From: Prosopocoilus inquinatus
Lineage: Eukaryota; Arthropoda; Insecta; Coleoptera; Lucanidae
Length of the DNA: 64,000 bases
Reading direction: 5' to 3'
NCBI GenBank assembly: GCA_036172665.1
Contig: CM069875.1
Location: 25,203,806-25,267,805 of the forward strand
The notes under the pieces were generated by a model. That model made no database searches. It saw nothing but the letters and a program-made list of their open reading frames with translations, and was not told where the DNA came from. Shown here in pieces: positions 23,861 through 35,733 of this stretch (within the stretch, counting starts at the first letter, position 1; each line of letters starts with the position of its first letter). The translations under genes and the position numbers were made by a program.

Positions 23861-25723
23861 CTGTAAAAAAGTGGTAGCAAGTTATCTATAAAATTTTATT
23901 CTGAATCAAAAAGCACGGTTTCTCATTATACGTGCCTGTCAGTAGTGTCAATATTATTTACTTAAACTTATAATGGGAAATTTTGAAAAAAATATTTAGT
24001 AGATACGTATATCAAATACTACTAGAACGTAGGACTTACTCGTGAAATATACGGAGCTCAGTATCCAGAAAGGTGGTTACAAATAACTTGATAAACAAAA
24101 AAGTTTTTGTGATCTTGGAGCTAGCGATTTCTGATTGTAAAAAATAAGTTCAGTTTTTCAAAATTTTGAAGAAGTTTCCGTGTCTTGTGATACATCATTA
24201 AAAAAAAATCTTCTCTTTAAAGGATCAAAAAAATTTACAGTTACAGTACATTTTACGGTACAATTTAAAATTTTAAGGTTAGGTTAGATTACTAAAAATT
24301 TGCAAAATTGAAGTTGGTTTTATTAGGTGTGCGTAAAACTTCTTAAATTATTACGCAAATTAGTTCAAACCGTATCTCCACAACAAAAAGTTACTGCAAA
24401 CAAAAGCAATTAGGACATTTTTTTTTTTTAATTTTAACCAAGTTGGCCATGACAAGTAAACTTTAAAAATGTACGACCCTGTTTGCTAATTTAATCATCT
24501 CCCTGTCTCTTCAAATATAAAGCTTTGTTGTCCCTACAAAATTCGGGCACTCTGTATATCCCTCGATATGGATTTCATATTGATAAATAATTTTGAGAGA
24601 ACTTTATTTAATAAATTATGTCCATCAAAGTTTTCAGTATTACGGCCCTGGTTTCATTTTATACTGGAAATTAAATTACTAATTTTTTTCTGCATGTTTC
24701 GACTCTTACATTTCACTTTTCACACATTTTTTTAGTGTGAAACAAAAACTATTGAAAAACATAAATGATTAATTAAAAAGATAAAGAACTACAAAATTTG
24801 AAGAAACTAAATAAAATTTCCTTAAAGAAGGTAAGCGATCTCATTTCAGTGAGATTGATTATGGATATACATATTCAGTGTTTTTAAAATATCCTGGTAA
24901 GAATAAGATTTCCTGACAGGCATAGTTTGTTAAAATATGCGAAAGTAAAATGGTGAATTTTTCTGAAATAACTCCAGGTCACCTTCATACACGTGAAAGC
25001 CAAAATCAATAAACATCCTGGTGTTTTTCCTAAGGCATCATATATTTCTTTCCCTTAATAGGTATCCCTTGCGTCATTACGGTATATTTACACACACACG
25101 TGCCGCGTTATTCCTATCGACTAAAAGGAAAAAATAACAATTTACCCGCCACGCTTCATGAGCATTTCTCAGAAGATATCCTTTATTCGCGTGTGGTAAC
25201 AGATAAAAATAATTTGTACAATATACACACGTCGATAACGAATCGGTTTAATTTAACTTAATTGGGTGATTAATGTTGCTTAAGACACATGTAAGAAAGT
25301 GAGCCTAAACAAAATGTTGCAAAAATATATGTGTACATATTTCATAACTTACAGAGATATGAACTATTTTTAATTTGCGGCTTTCTTGGAATTAATTATA
25401 CAATTTTTTATAAATTAAAAATGATAAAAAATTAAGTGACAATTTATTATTTTAAATAAAAGACAAGACATAACTCATTGATTTGTCTCACTTTATTAAT
25501 CGAAAGTTTAATGTTTTATTTATATTTGTATGTTTAGTTAGGCTCACCCAAAATCCATGTTCTGCAAGAAAACCTCGCCCTTAAGATCTTGTGCTATAAG
25601 GTTAACAAAGATGTCAATTTCAAGATGTTAAGGTGTGCACGACTTAAAACTGAAATTGAAGATGGTTAATGTGTCTGAAAAACTGAAAAACGCAAAGGAA
25701 TTGCAAACAACTAATTACATATA
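23861..25723. other. no gene recognised
   Basis: AT-rich sequence with isolated repeat-end phrases (for instance GGGCACTCTGTATATCCCTC at 24545) but no paired inverted ends that I can define. A TTAGG-like pair at 24283 is too short to mean anything. Confidence 0.35.
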
Positions 25724-25863
25724 CAGTGGAACCTCTTTAATATGAACACACTTTAAATCGAACGTTCGAATTCCGAAATAATGACCCGAGAATCTGAACG
25801 CTACCTCAATACGTTACTGGTAGAAACTTGTTTAGCATCTTGTTTCTTCTTTGTAGTCGCCAG

Positions 25864-26833
25864 TAGAGATGGGCGACTAAGCGATTTTATGCAAGTCGAT
25901 TACAAGTCGAGTCTAGGAATGTAAAGTCGATTAAGCTACAACTCATTGGTCAACAGTGCAAGTTGAATAATTAGTTGACGTATAATAATGATTCGTTTTT
26001 CGACTTCGACTAAATACTGTACCTTTAATCGAGCTAGTCGACTTATCATCTTCGATTAATTGTCCTCTATCATAACATTTAACGAAGTAACATCAGAACG
26101 AACTCTAGATAATCTTTCTGATTCAGAATGGGCTATTTTATTAGATATGTTACTTATCCTAAAACCTTTTGCAGTTAACTGAAGAATTTAGTGGAGAAAA
26201 ATACATAACTATTTTCTGTGTTATTCCTCTAATTTGTGGATTACCAAGATCATTCAAAGATCTTTGTGTTAACACAGACATGAGACGTGAGATTAAGTTA
26301 AATTTACTTGATGTTTCACGGTGACTTGCTCCTGTGGAAAGTAATGTATTTATTATTTGTTTATGATGCCGCTGGTATATAAATTTCAGTTGCAAAACCA
26401 AATTTTTAATTAAATTATGGATAAATATTATTTTACAAAACAATTTTTTATTACACTTATCACTTTATCACTTAGTATTTTGAAATCGACTATTAATACA
26501 ACTTATTAATCAATGACTTGTGTTGTTGACTAATTAATCATAGTTTAGTCGACTTTACTTTAGACTCGATCTGCCAGTCGACTTGCATAAAATCGTTTAG
26601 TCACCCACCTCTTTAATCGACGTTGGCAAGTCAGAGTCGACCTAGGCCCGGTTTCACCATCACAGTTTAACTCTAAACTCAGTTTTATTCCTATGGAAAC
26701 AATTATCCTTGCAATTGTCACCATGGGAATAAAGCGAAGTTTAAAGTTAAACTGTGATGGTGAAACCGGGCCTAATTCGATTAAAGATATAATCGACTAT
26801 TATCGACTATGTAGTCGAAGTCGCGCATCTCTA
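25864..26833. mobile_element. hAT-like element nested in the Tigger-like element
   Basis: The left end TAGAGATGGGCGACTAAGCG faces a right end that reads TAGAGATGCGCGACTTCG in reverse complement. A second inward copy of the right end, GACTTGCATAAAATCG followed by ACCCACCTCT, lies at about 26580-26612, so the element may be composite. The flanks (gtcgccag, gtcgttgc) are not a clean 8-bp duplication, so class is judged from the ends only. A minus-strand frame at 26159-26443 is not recognised. Confidence 0.5.
26645..26772. mobile_element. 128-bp MITE nested in the hAT-like element
   Basis: This is an almost perfect palindrome: GGCCCGGTTTCACCATCACA followed by GTTTAA, with its exact reverse complement at the right end, flanked by TA on both sides. 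The centre has CCTATGG...CCATGGGAATAAA. It is the innermost and so the youngest of three stacked insertions. Confidence 0.9.
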
Positions 26834-27681
26834 GTCGTTGCCAAACGTGCAAAGGGCGTGTTTCCTTTCCAGATGGTACTAATTTCCTTATTCTGAATCA
26901 AAAATACCTCAATTTTCCACTTTAATTTTTTTTAAGTACGTGCATTGGTTAAACGGAAAAAAATTAAGTTGTCGTTAAAACATAATCACAGAAAACACAT
27001 TACAAAATAAATTAACCACAAGTTCCCTTAATTCATTTAGGAACTTACCATCATAAAAACATTTTTATATATAAAAATAAATAAAAACAAACTTATCCGG
27101 GGAACTAAAAATTGATTAAAAATGGTTAATTCTACGCACTAATTAACTAAACTAATTAAAATTAACCCCTAAAATTTTTTTATCCAAAGAAAAATTTAAT
27201 GAATTTTAAACTTTTAAAGTTTCTTTAAAAATATACTCAAAAATCAGTCATCGAGCAATAAATAATATTTTTCCAGTAAATTTCTTTTTCCCCTTTTCAT
27301 TTAAAAATTCCCCAAAGCAAGAGAAAACTGGTAGTGAATATTTCCCCATGCATTGAGATGTCAAAAAGAAAACATTTCACATTAACGTTGAAAGACGAGA
27401 AAAATAGAAATTAGTGTAAGTTGCTTCAATATTGCTTTAAATATCGCGGAATGGGGAAAGCAATACTGTTTGATATTGAAAAAAATAAACAAAATATGAA
27501 ATACGTAACAACAACAACGGATGAAGGCCCTGGAAATAGAAAAACTTTAAAATAAAGTGTTTTTATGCGTGCATTTTATAAATTCAACACCTCATTTGCG
27601 TTTATCCGATAAATCGAACCATTCGCTAATTCGAACAACTCTTTACATTTAAATTGTTCGGATTAAAGAGGTTCTACTATA

Positions 27682-28194
27682 TAGCTTGAATAAACAAGAG
27701 GAATTTGCGAACCTTCGCGATTCGATTAACGAGAGGGATCAGTCCCCATATTGTAATGTATTATTACTAATTTAGGGTTCGATTTAATTTTTTATTTAAA
27801 AAAAACACGATATACTTATTCATTTAAAGCGTTACAATAAAACATTTTAAATTCTGTTGCGAACTGTTTTTCATTCACCGGCCGCTCCTTTTTAAAACTT
27901 GGGTTAATTTACGCGAAGCTTCTTGAAGGTGCCGGAATGTCTTTCTCCGTTCTTGGAATCTACGGAATTATTTCTAAGCGAGTGGACCTCTCCCGAAACT
28001 TCCAGGCTAACGCCCTGGCCCTGACGTCAAGCATTAGATCATCACAATACATACCCCCATAGGTGTCCACGGTGTTCCTTGGTTCTTTATTTATTTTTTC
28101 ACGTTAGACATATGTCGTACTTCTTACTGGGTTCAGTATGGTTCTCTAAATTTTTCGATCGAATACCAATAGTTCAATCTATTTCTCTTTTGTA
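27682..28194. other. GC-richer unassigned stretch
   Basis: From about 27880 to 28075 the GC content rises (ACCGGCCGCTCC, GACCTCTCCCGAAACTTCC, GCCCTGGCCCTGACGTCA). One plus-strand frame stays open for some sixty codons but has no domain I know and no clear exon borders. It may be an old exon, a regulatory island or a repeat fragment. Confidence 0.3.
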
Positions 28195-28705
28195 ATTGTC
28201 GTGGTTTCAGCGGCTTACGCCACAACAGGACTAATTAGCATATTGTGCACTTTTCAAATCATCTAAAAGTAGGACGGAGAGTTGAAATTTCCAAATATAA
28301 GTTTACTAAACTTGAAAAAATCAGTAAGTGTTCTTCGCAACTTCTAATCTAAAATGGAAATTTCATGGCATCTCTGACCTGCTTTCAAAGGGTCCTATTG
28401 TATAAAATTTTGTTCAATTTCTGTAAACAAGAAACTTTTGAATGTCATTGTCATGGTTTCAGCGGCATAAGCCACAACAGGACTATTTAGCGTCTTGTAC
28501 ATTTTTGAAATCATTTAATTTTAAAAGTAGGACAGAGAGTTGAAATTTCCAAACGTAAGTTTATTAAATATCAAAAAATCAATAAATGTTCGAAGTGTTC
28601 TCAACTTCGAATCTAAATCAGATATTTCGTAGTAGAGTGCTACGTCCTGCTTTCAAATGATCCCATTCTATGAAATCTTGTTCAATTTCTGTAAACAGGA
28701 ACTGT
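28195..28705. repeat. 252-bp tandem duplication
   Basis: Two head-to-tail copies are offset by 252 bp. Shared phrases are GGTTTCAGCGGC (28203, 28455), GCCACAACAGGACTA, GTAGGAC.GAGAGTTGAAATT and TTGTTCAATTTCTGTAAACA. Differences are scattered, so the duplication is not recent. No function is evident. Confidence 0.85.
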
Positions 28706-30311
28706 TGGGTTGCGGATATGGTTTATAGATAGAACAGGTTTCGTTTTCCAGATAGTTTTTGATTAAGTTTAATTTTTGATGTAATTTACCGCATGATTTG
28801 TTAAGAAAATATAGCCGAATCAGTTACCAAAAAGTAGGATAATCTGATACGGCTTAAGCTTAAATGGAAATTTACTGATTAAATGGTGTGGTGGTATTTT
28901 TAGAAAATTCATCCAATTTTTGACGAATCATTTTTGGCACGACTTTAATAACTTTTTATTAACAAAATATTTACATCATTGGTTGTCAAAGATTGGCACT
29001 TGATTTGTATTTTATTAAAAATAAGGAGATGGATGTCTTAATTTCCAATGTTGGGATTAATATCTTAAAAATTTAATTTATTTTCGACGCTTTTTGGTAA
29101 AACATGGGACGTTTATTTGAAAGTTTTCAAATTCTATAAATAAAACTGACATTGAGGGTCGAAATTTTATGGTCGCGACTGTACGTTCTTTTGATAACAC
29201 TAGGATTCTTGTAATCGCTAAGCCAAGGATAGCAGCTGCAAGAGAAATATTCAAATTCGGAATTTATGCAAAACTCTTTTCGCAAAATTTTTACTGATTT
29301 GCTTTTTACTAATCTCATCCAATTTTTCATTTAATTGAACATCTTGATCCCGAATTTCCTGTTATTATCTTATCTTGTACGGAGAATTTCTTTAGCTAGA
29401 GTTACAATTTTCTAATTTTAGATATCGGGTTTCCTTATAACTTATATATAAATTGTAAGTTTTCTGTTTACTTGTAAAAGTATAAAATAAGAAAATTACT
29501 TTAATTAAACTGATGATTTAATATTTAAGAAAGTTTAGGTACTGTCTGTAGCCAAACCTGAAATTTATTGATTCATGACGTTATTATTTTTTTTAATATT
29601 TCAGAATGTTGAGCCAAAAAAAGGAAAGTCCTTGGAAATGCAAAAGTCATTCACATTTATTTATCTATTTATTTGTTTTTATTTCGAAAATTGTACGTAT
29701 TAGAGTTTTGCTTACAGATGTTTATCATATCATAATACGATGTAAAAAGAAATGCGGTATCCTGCTGTCTAATAGTGTTTTACAGTGACTGTACTAGTGT
29801 GCACTGAGTGCACTAGCTTCAGGTTTATGTAATAAAACGAGATGAAGATACAGTAGATAAACTCAGTGCACACTGGTACAACCAGCGGAAAATCCTATAA
29901 AATTACAGTATAATAGTCTCATTTTTGATCAAGAATTAAGCTCTAAATAATTCTATTACTTAATTTTAAATTCTCATTACAAAGTTTAAAAGACTTTAAA
30001 GTCAGAAATTTTGCCGAGAACAGCGGCATGAAAATTAAATGCACTTATAAAAATTTCCATTAAAATAGTTTTCAATTTTAGATATCAGATGACGTTCTGA
30101 ATCAGTCTTGCGCGCGTAGATTTTATAAGTATTAAATTATTCTTCAGTTTTCACGTTAAAATTTCTATTCGGCAAGTTGTTCTTTACGGAACTAAACAAG
30201 CTTTTGGTAAATAAAATTTGTTGTTAAAAATAAAATTTTAATTAGTAATATTGGATTTTTAATGATATAAAATTGAGGTTATTTTTTGCGGCAAGTGGCA
30301 GTTGTAAATAA
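28706..30311. other. no gene recognised
   Basis: AT-rich sequence. Short inverted phrases around CACTGAGTGCACTAG (29802) and CTCAGTGCACACTGG (29862) suggest a small palindrome near 29790-29880. Nothing else stands out. Confidence 0.35.
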
Positions 30312-30490
30312 GGCCGGTATTCATAAACCAGACTTACGCTACGCGTCCGCTTAAAATTCGCTATATTTCATAAACTGAGCAAATTTCCCACATTTCTTGC
30401 ACATAATCAATGAGAGCTTATGCTTATTTTGTGAATTACTTTCCTACAATGTGGGAAATACATACCGTTTATTAAATATAGCGAATTGTA
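30312..30490. mobile_element. MITE fragment cut by a later palindrome
   Basis: GGCCGGTATTCATAAACCAG opens a palindromic element whose arms are visible as GCTATATTTCATAAAC with TTTCCCACA on the left and TGTGGGAAAT with AAATATAGCGAATTG on the right. The expected terminal reverse complement of the first 30 bp is missing; the sequence changes into the 1.56-kb palindrome at about 30491. Confidence 0.65.
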
Positions 30491-32046
30491 AACGAACGCA
30501 CTGTGTCCACATTTAGATGCTCACCATTGGCATCTCGGTTATTAGAAGATATAGAGTAATGGTTAAATAGGGAATGTTTTTCAGAATTCAATGCTCGCAA
30601 CAAATCTCATTTCAAATTCACCATAATTTTTTTAAATTTTAAGATAATTTAAGAAAACCAAAATTTGACGATTTCAATATTCCTCAATAACTCGATAACA
30701 CCTAATGTGACCTCTTCTGATCTTTTACATTGTTCAGACACTTCTTTAAGACAAAGTTTTTGATGCAAACAGAAACCTCCGATTGTCATTTGTTTTCGAG
30801 TTATTAACGCTAACTTTTGTTTTTCATATGGCACCCATATTAGGTTTTCGGTTAATTAGATAGTCTTTAAAAAGAGCTTTTTAACGATGTATAACATACC
30901 TGGAAAATTTTTATTTTTAGGGGAAATATTAACAAAAACATAAATTAATCCGTTATGAAATTAGTAGGCTATGAAATTAAACACTCAATACTGTAAAATA
31001 ACGAAACGATATTGACGTAACAGATATTTGGAACTACTAACAAACGAAAAATACCTGCTTCGAAACAAATTATTAATCCTGACGACATGCAGAACATCTG
31101 GTTCCAGTAGGATGGTTACCTGGCCCATAACAGTCGTGACGTACATTTTTTGAGAGAAAACTTTAATGAGACTGCTTTCAAATAATGGACCAGTACAATT
31201 GTTCGCGAGGTCGCCCGACCTTACCCCCCTTGACTTTCATTTATGGGGTACCACTAAAAACGAAGTATTTAATTTTGCACCGCCAAAAGCTCGGGGAATT
31301 TTAGAACAAAGAATTCTGGATGTGCTGAGATCATTAAACGAAAACACACTTTGTAGTGTCTGAAACTCTGTTAAAATAAGGTGTCAAAAAGTGAGTGGAA
31401 CAGAATGGTCGTCATATTAAACAGTTTCTTTAAGTCAACCTGAACTTTTAGTACGCTTTTTTTACTTTTTGTTTCTTTTATGACTTTTATTATCATTTCG
31501 TTATGTTACTGCATACTTAGCATATCTTTAAGCTTTCTCATTGGTGTTTAATTCCATAGCCTACTAATTTCATAAGAGATTGATTTATGTTTTTGTTAAT
31601 ATTTCCTCTAAAAATAAAAATTTTTCGGGTATGTTATACATCGTTGAAAAGCTCTTTTTAAAGACTATCTAACTAATCTAAAACCTAATATGGGTGCCAT
31701 ATGAAAAACAAAAGTTAGCGCTAATAACTTGAAAACAAATGACAACCGGAGGTGTCTGTTTGCATCAGCAACTTTGTCTTGAAAAAGTGTCTGAACAATG
31801 TAAAAGTTCAGAAGAGGTCACATCAGGTGTTATCGAGTTATTGAGTAACATTGAAATCGTCAAATTTTGGTTTTCTTAAATTATCTTAAAATTTAAAAAA
31901 GGTTATGGTGAATTTGAAATGAAATTTGTTGCGAGCATTGAATTCTGCAAAACATTCCCCATTTAACCATTGCTCTATGTCTTCTAATAAACGAGATGCC
32001 AAAGGTGAGCATCGAAATGTGGACACAGTGTATATATACGTTCGTT
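30491..32046. mobile_element. 1.56-kb palindrome with a mariner-type core
   Basis: The arms are about 505 bp long (30491 to ~30995 and ~31542 to 32046). Matches include CACTGTGTCCAC, GAATTCAATGCTCGCAACAA/TTGTTGCGAGCATTGAATTC, TATGGCACCCATATTAGG, CTTTTGTTTTTCATATGGC and ATGAAATTAGTAGGCTATG. The ~545-bp core contains a broken transposase (31081-31419). This gives the group its best class clue, the Tc1/mariner assemblage. Confidence 0.85.
31081..31419 (+). pseudogene. mariner-type transposase remnant
   Basis: Two frames together show the C-terminal half of a Tc1/mariner-assemblage DDE transposase. The first reads DDMQNIWFQ, then a stop, then DGYLAHNSRDVHFLREN, matching the FQQDGAPPH region that holds the second catalytic aspartate. 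After a frameshift the next reads GPVQLFARSPDLTPLDFHLW and G, matching the WPARSPDLTPLDFFLWG block with the third catalytic residue. The end RCQKVSGTEW also fits the family. The N-terminal DNA-binding part is absent. It is non-functional and lies between two long inverted arms. Confidence 0.85.
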
Positions 32047-32295
32047 AATAGTTGTCATTTCAAAGCATGCTAGAGTTTTCTTTAAGTATTCGCTTTCATT
32101 TAAAAAACAGTTGCTTTTACTAATAATACACATAAAAGACTTTGGGATAATGGATAGCGCTTCAAAATTTTCGTTATGTATATAGGAGCGAGATAATTTT
32201 TGAACCAATCTGCGCTACCCACACATTCATGAAGCGAAAACGTTTTTAAACAAAACGGTTTACTGCAATATGAAACATTTCGGTTAGCCACACAC

Positions 32296-32970
32296 TGAAG
32301 AAACAAAACGTTTTAATGCATTATCATTATAAAACAAAAAGTGTTCTCTAAATAATATTTTACTTCTGGTATACTGGGTGCCTACGGAGAAGATTAAGAG
32401 GGTATCTAGGGGAGATCAAACTAAAGATTTTCTCTTAACAAATTTTCAGCAAAAAGGCAATAACTAAAAAAGTTACAAGAGTTTAAAGTGAAATTAATTG
32501 ACAAGCAAAAGTTACTCCCTGTAGTAATATTTTACGTTTTAAATTCAAATTTGAGGCATTTATGAGTTAATTGAACACTGCTTTACAATAAACAACCATT
32601 TTAAAAAATGTAGTCACGTTAAAGTAACGGCTATTTCATTTTTTCTTTTAATGCCCAAAAACGGATTCTCATCTCGTTGTGCACCGCCTACTAATTAAAA
32701 ATAAAACTAGGAAACAGATTAACATAGACATTTTATGAATGGTGGTTTTGATAAATTTAGAGTTTATTTAATAATAAAGTTGCATTTTGTGAAATAATTT
32801 TGACTAATTAAGAAGATACAGGTGTAAATTAAAGAAGAAATTAAGAAAGTTAAACTGCTCTAACTCTTATTATTCGGTTTTGGTAAAAAGCGAATTACGA
32901 AAAAAGCTTTGTTTTGATGTCCTACAGGTGCCCTTTCAATCTCCTCCGTACGTTGTGAGACACCCAGTAT
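32296..32970. mobile_element. TACTGGGTG element with flank, copy 1
   Basis: The element proper is 32371-32970. ATACTGGGTG...CTACGGAGAAGATTAA at the left is mirrored by TCTCCTCCGTACGTTGTGAG and ACACCCAGTAT at the right. It matches 42274-42882 along its whole length. About 75 bp of left flank (GAAGAAACAAAACGTTTTAA onwards) is shared as well, so the duplicated unit is larger than the inverted ends suggest. No protein is encoded. Confidence 0.8.
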
Positions 32971-34058
32971 AAATTAAAGAGCCGTGTTTTATTCAATGAA
33001 TCATATTGATGATAAAGCAAATCTGAGTGATTCCAGTCAAAACGTGCAACTGTTTCGGCGTGTTAATAAACTTTTTTGTTTTGTTTTTTCAATGGTTCTC
33101 TCTATTAAAAGCATTGAAAAAACACTTAGTTAGTCAAAAATGTTTTGTAGAAAGTTGTTTTTTGCTCTGTGAATGTGGGGGCAGCCTAACGATAATATTA
33201 ATAACAGTTTAGATGACGATATCACGCGAGTTCCAATATTACGATAAAATTAATAACTAGCAATTTTACTAAGAAAACATAAGGTAATTAATTTCTTAAT
33301 TGGCTCATAAGTGACGCTTGATAAGGTGTATTTTTAACATTTATCGTCGTGGCTGGCCATAAACTGTTAGTTGTTTGAAAAGTAATAAATTCTCATATAT
33401 GATAACTTCACTTTTCTTATTGAAGGAAATATCCTATGAGTTCAAAAAAGTTTTATTAACAAATTTCATTAAAAATTCAAAGCAAAATCATATAGGTGAT
33501 TAAAATGTTCACCATGTTGATCAAGACAGGCTTGGAGTCTATGTAAAACTCATTCGTTCAGTTAGTTTAAAAAAAATCCTTTTCCTGTTTCATACGTCAG
33601 GTCGATTAAGGCTGGTTCATAACTATATATAGGAGAAATATATTTTGCGCGGTTCAAATTCTAGTGAAGCAGGCAATATAAAATATTAGACCGTAGCGTG
33701 TAAACAAACGCGAGGGCTGTGGAGACAATTAAGGACGCTACAGCAATGGTGTTACTCAGTATAACAAAGAACAGAGCAATATTGCCGCAATAAAAAATTA
33801 CAGTTGTGTAATCAACTCTTCTTCTTTAAATGTGTAAAGATTTTCAGAGTAGTTAGTTGAACAGTTGTACCTCGACCGGCGGACTTTAATGCGACATTGC
33901 GTCATATAGTAAGAACGCCGTAAATTATTTTCAGCGTCCCATTACACAATGTGCCTGTTCGATACATTTTTACGGCGCTACTGAAACGATGGCGTGTACT
34001 TATTCAAATCCTATGCCTATTCAAAACTAATAACCCGGGCAACCACGAGAAGAAATAG
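32971..34058. other. no gene recognised
   Basis: AT-rich DNA turning GC-richer after about 33860 (GACCGGCGGACTTTAATGCG). The plus-strand frame at 33994-34224 is arginine-rich, has no known domain and overlaps the putative heat-shock element, so I do not treat it as a gene. Confidence 0.35.
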
Positions 34059-35668
34059 ATGTTGGGCGATACGTATTGTTACAGCCAGACGCCAACAAAT
34101 GTTTATGTTCAGGGCGTGGCGCCATCTATTGGTCAATCGACTATTTCAGTTTAAGCACGCCACCTGTCTGGAATGTTCCAGAGAGTTCTTGATAGTTCGA
34201 TGGGGTTCCATACGTTTCGAGTAACAGTACTGAAATATAAGGAGGATGGCGCGCGATTATAACAGTTTTACATTTAGCGAGCATTTTGGGCGATATAAAC
34301 AGTAAAATATTTAACAGTTTTTATTAAAAATAAATGTTGTACATTTTTGCTAGTTTAATTTGTACTGTGCGAAGCGAGTGTTTCATTAAAGTTTTTGTAA
34401 TTAAGGGGGGATTATTATTTGCGAACTTCGAAATGATAACAGTATCGATATTTTTCAATAGCGATACTTTAGGCTCCGATACTTGATATTTTGTCATCGA
34501 TACTTCGCCTTGATTAGGATCGATCCAATTAAATGAGGTATCTAATATACTGTTACACATTTGGTGGGTTCACAAATTATAGTTTTTAATTTCATAACAC
34601 TATTACAAATAACGCTTTACACAATTTAAAAACACAATAATAATAAGCTGCAACACTTGTCTGTCAAATACAACTTCTACAGAATGTACTTTCTACTATT
34701 CGAGGTACGAACACTTCACTTGCTAAATTATAACTGCTCCACTGGTGGGCCGGTACGGTTTTTATAGTAGATCCCTGTGTTCTGGAAGTTACTAAAATCA
34801 TCGTGAACCAACGAGAAATTGAAACATTCCGTGACGTAAGATGGGGTGCTCATACTAAAAATAGATCTATTTGCGCGTCACTGCTATAACAAGACTGTAT
34901 TGAATAATAAATTATTATTTAACCAGAGAAAATATGCAATGATCGAATGTGGAATCGCTGAAGAAGTGTGAAAAATAGACCAAAATGTAGTAAAATATAA
35001 ACAGTGTGACTTTTGACAAAAATGCAAAATAGGTCAAGTAAGTTTCTACTCTGTGAAGTAGTAACTTTATTTTGGTTTGATACTCGATGAAACTTTGGAT
35101 TGAATGAGTTTTTCTTGTTTGTAAACTTTTTTACTGTTATTTATGTTTAGCAGAAATTTCTGTTAAAAACGAAAAATTAATTTTTTTTTCAAATTATTTT
35201 AAATTTTCTCATGCAAGAGGAAAAATTTTGACATGGCATTTTTGACAGATGCATGATCTACAATATCAACAAAAGTACAGCGTTCTCGTTTAAAAAAGAG
35301 TCCATGACGTCCTAACTTTTACATGTACTTTACTCTGTACATTACAGTTCAATGTCAAAAAGTGTATAATTTAGACCAAAAGTTGACTTGTTTTTGAATT
35401 TTTGTCAAAACTCAATAGTTTATTTTTTTATCGATTTATTCCTTACTTTTTTCGACGCTCTATAATATTTCCATCTGTGTTCAATGCAGTCAAAAACGAG
35501 AAATACAGATGTAATTAAATAACAGATTCTGAAGCAGTTATGAATTTAAAAAATTATATCGATATTTGTTCAATATTACGAATATAATACCGACACAATG
35601 AATCGATAGATTTAAAAACATTACGTATCGATCCATAGTATGGATACTTTTAAAGTATCGCCCAACAT
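34059..35668. mobile_element. possible element with ATGTTGGGCGATAC ends
   Basis: ATGTTGGGCGATAC (34059-34072) recurs in exact reverse complement, GTATCGCCCAACAT, at 35655-35668, and TAG is next to both ends. Inside are several ATCGATA-type motifs (34440-34530, 35555) and a heat-shock-like site. No transposase is seen. A 14-bp match 1.6 kb apart could be an old DNA transposon; the class is unknown. Confidence 0.45.
34170..34200. promoter_or_regulatory. heat-shock-element-like array
   Basis: GGAATGTTCCAGAGAGTTCT then TGATAGTTCG forms about six alternating five-base units of the nGAAn/nTTCn type, two of them weak GAn units. This is the heat-shock factor binding pattern. A TATAA-like GATTATAACAG lies at 34255-34265. 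Which transcript it would serve is unknown; it sits inside the candidate element at 34059-35668. Confidence 0.35.
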
Positions 35669-35733
35669 TAGGAGAAAACGAAAAAAAAAGGCACATTACA
35701 ATCATTACAACTAACAATAACTAGAACTTTTGT

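Larger units (their letters stand above)
25724..27679. mobile_element. pogo/Tigger-like element, host of nested insertions
   Basis: The left end is CAGTGGAACCTCTTTAAT and the right end in reverse complement is TAGTAGAACCTCTTTAAT, flanked by TA on both sides (25722-25723, 27680-27681). This end sequence and TA duplication are typical of the pogo/Tigger branch of Tc1/mariner. The interior is interrupted by the hAT-like element at 25864-26833. No intact transposase frame remains. Confidence 0.75.

Noticed and set aside
24280..24297. TTAGG-type telomere-like repeat
   Set aside because: Only two units, which is expected by chance.
26159..26443. 94-codon minus-strand frame inside the hAT-like element
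   Set aside because: I could not match it to a hAT transposase block, so it is not called as a gene.
33994..34224. Arginine-rich 76-codon frame
   Set aside because: It has no family resemblance and runs through the heat-shock-like array within a candidate mobile element; probably chance.
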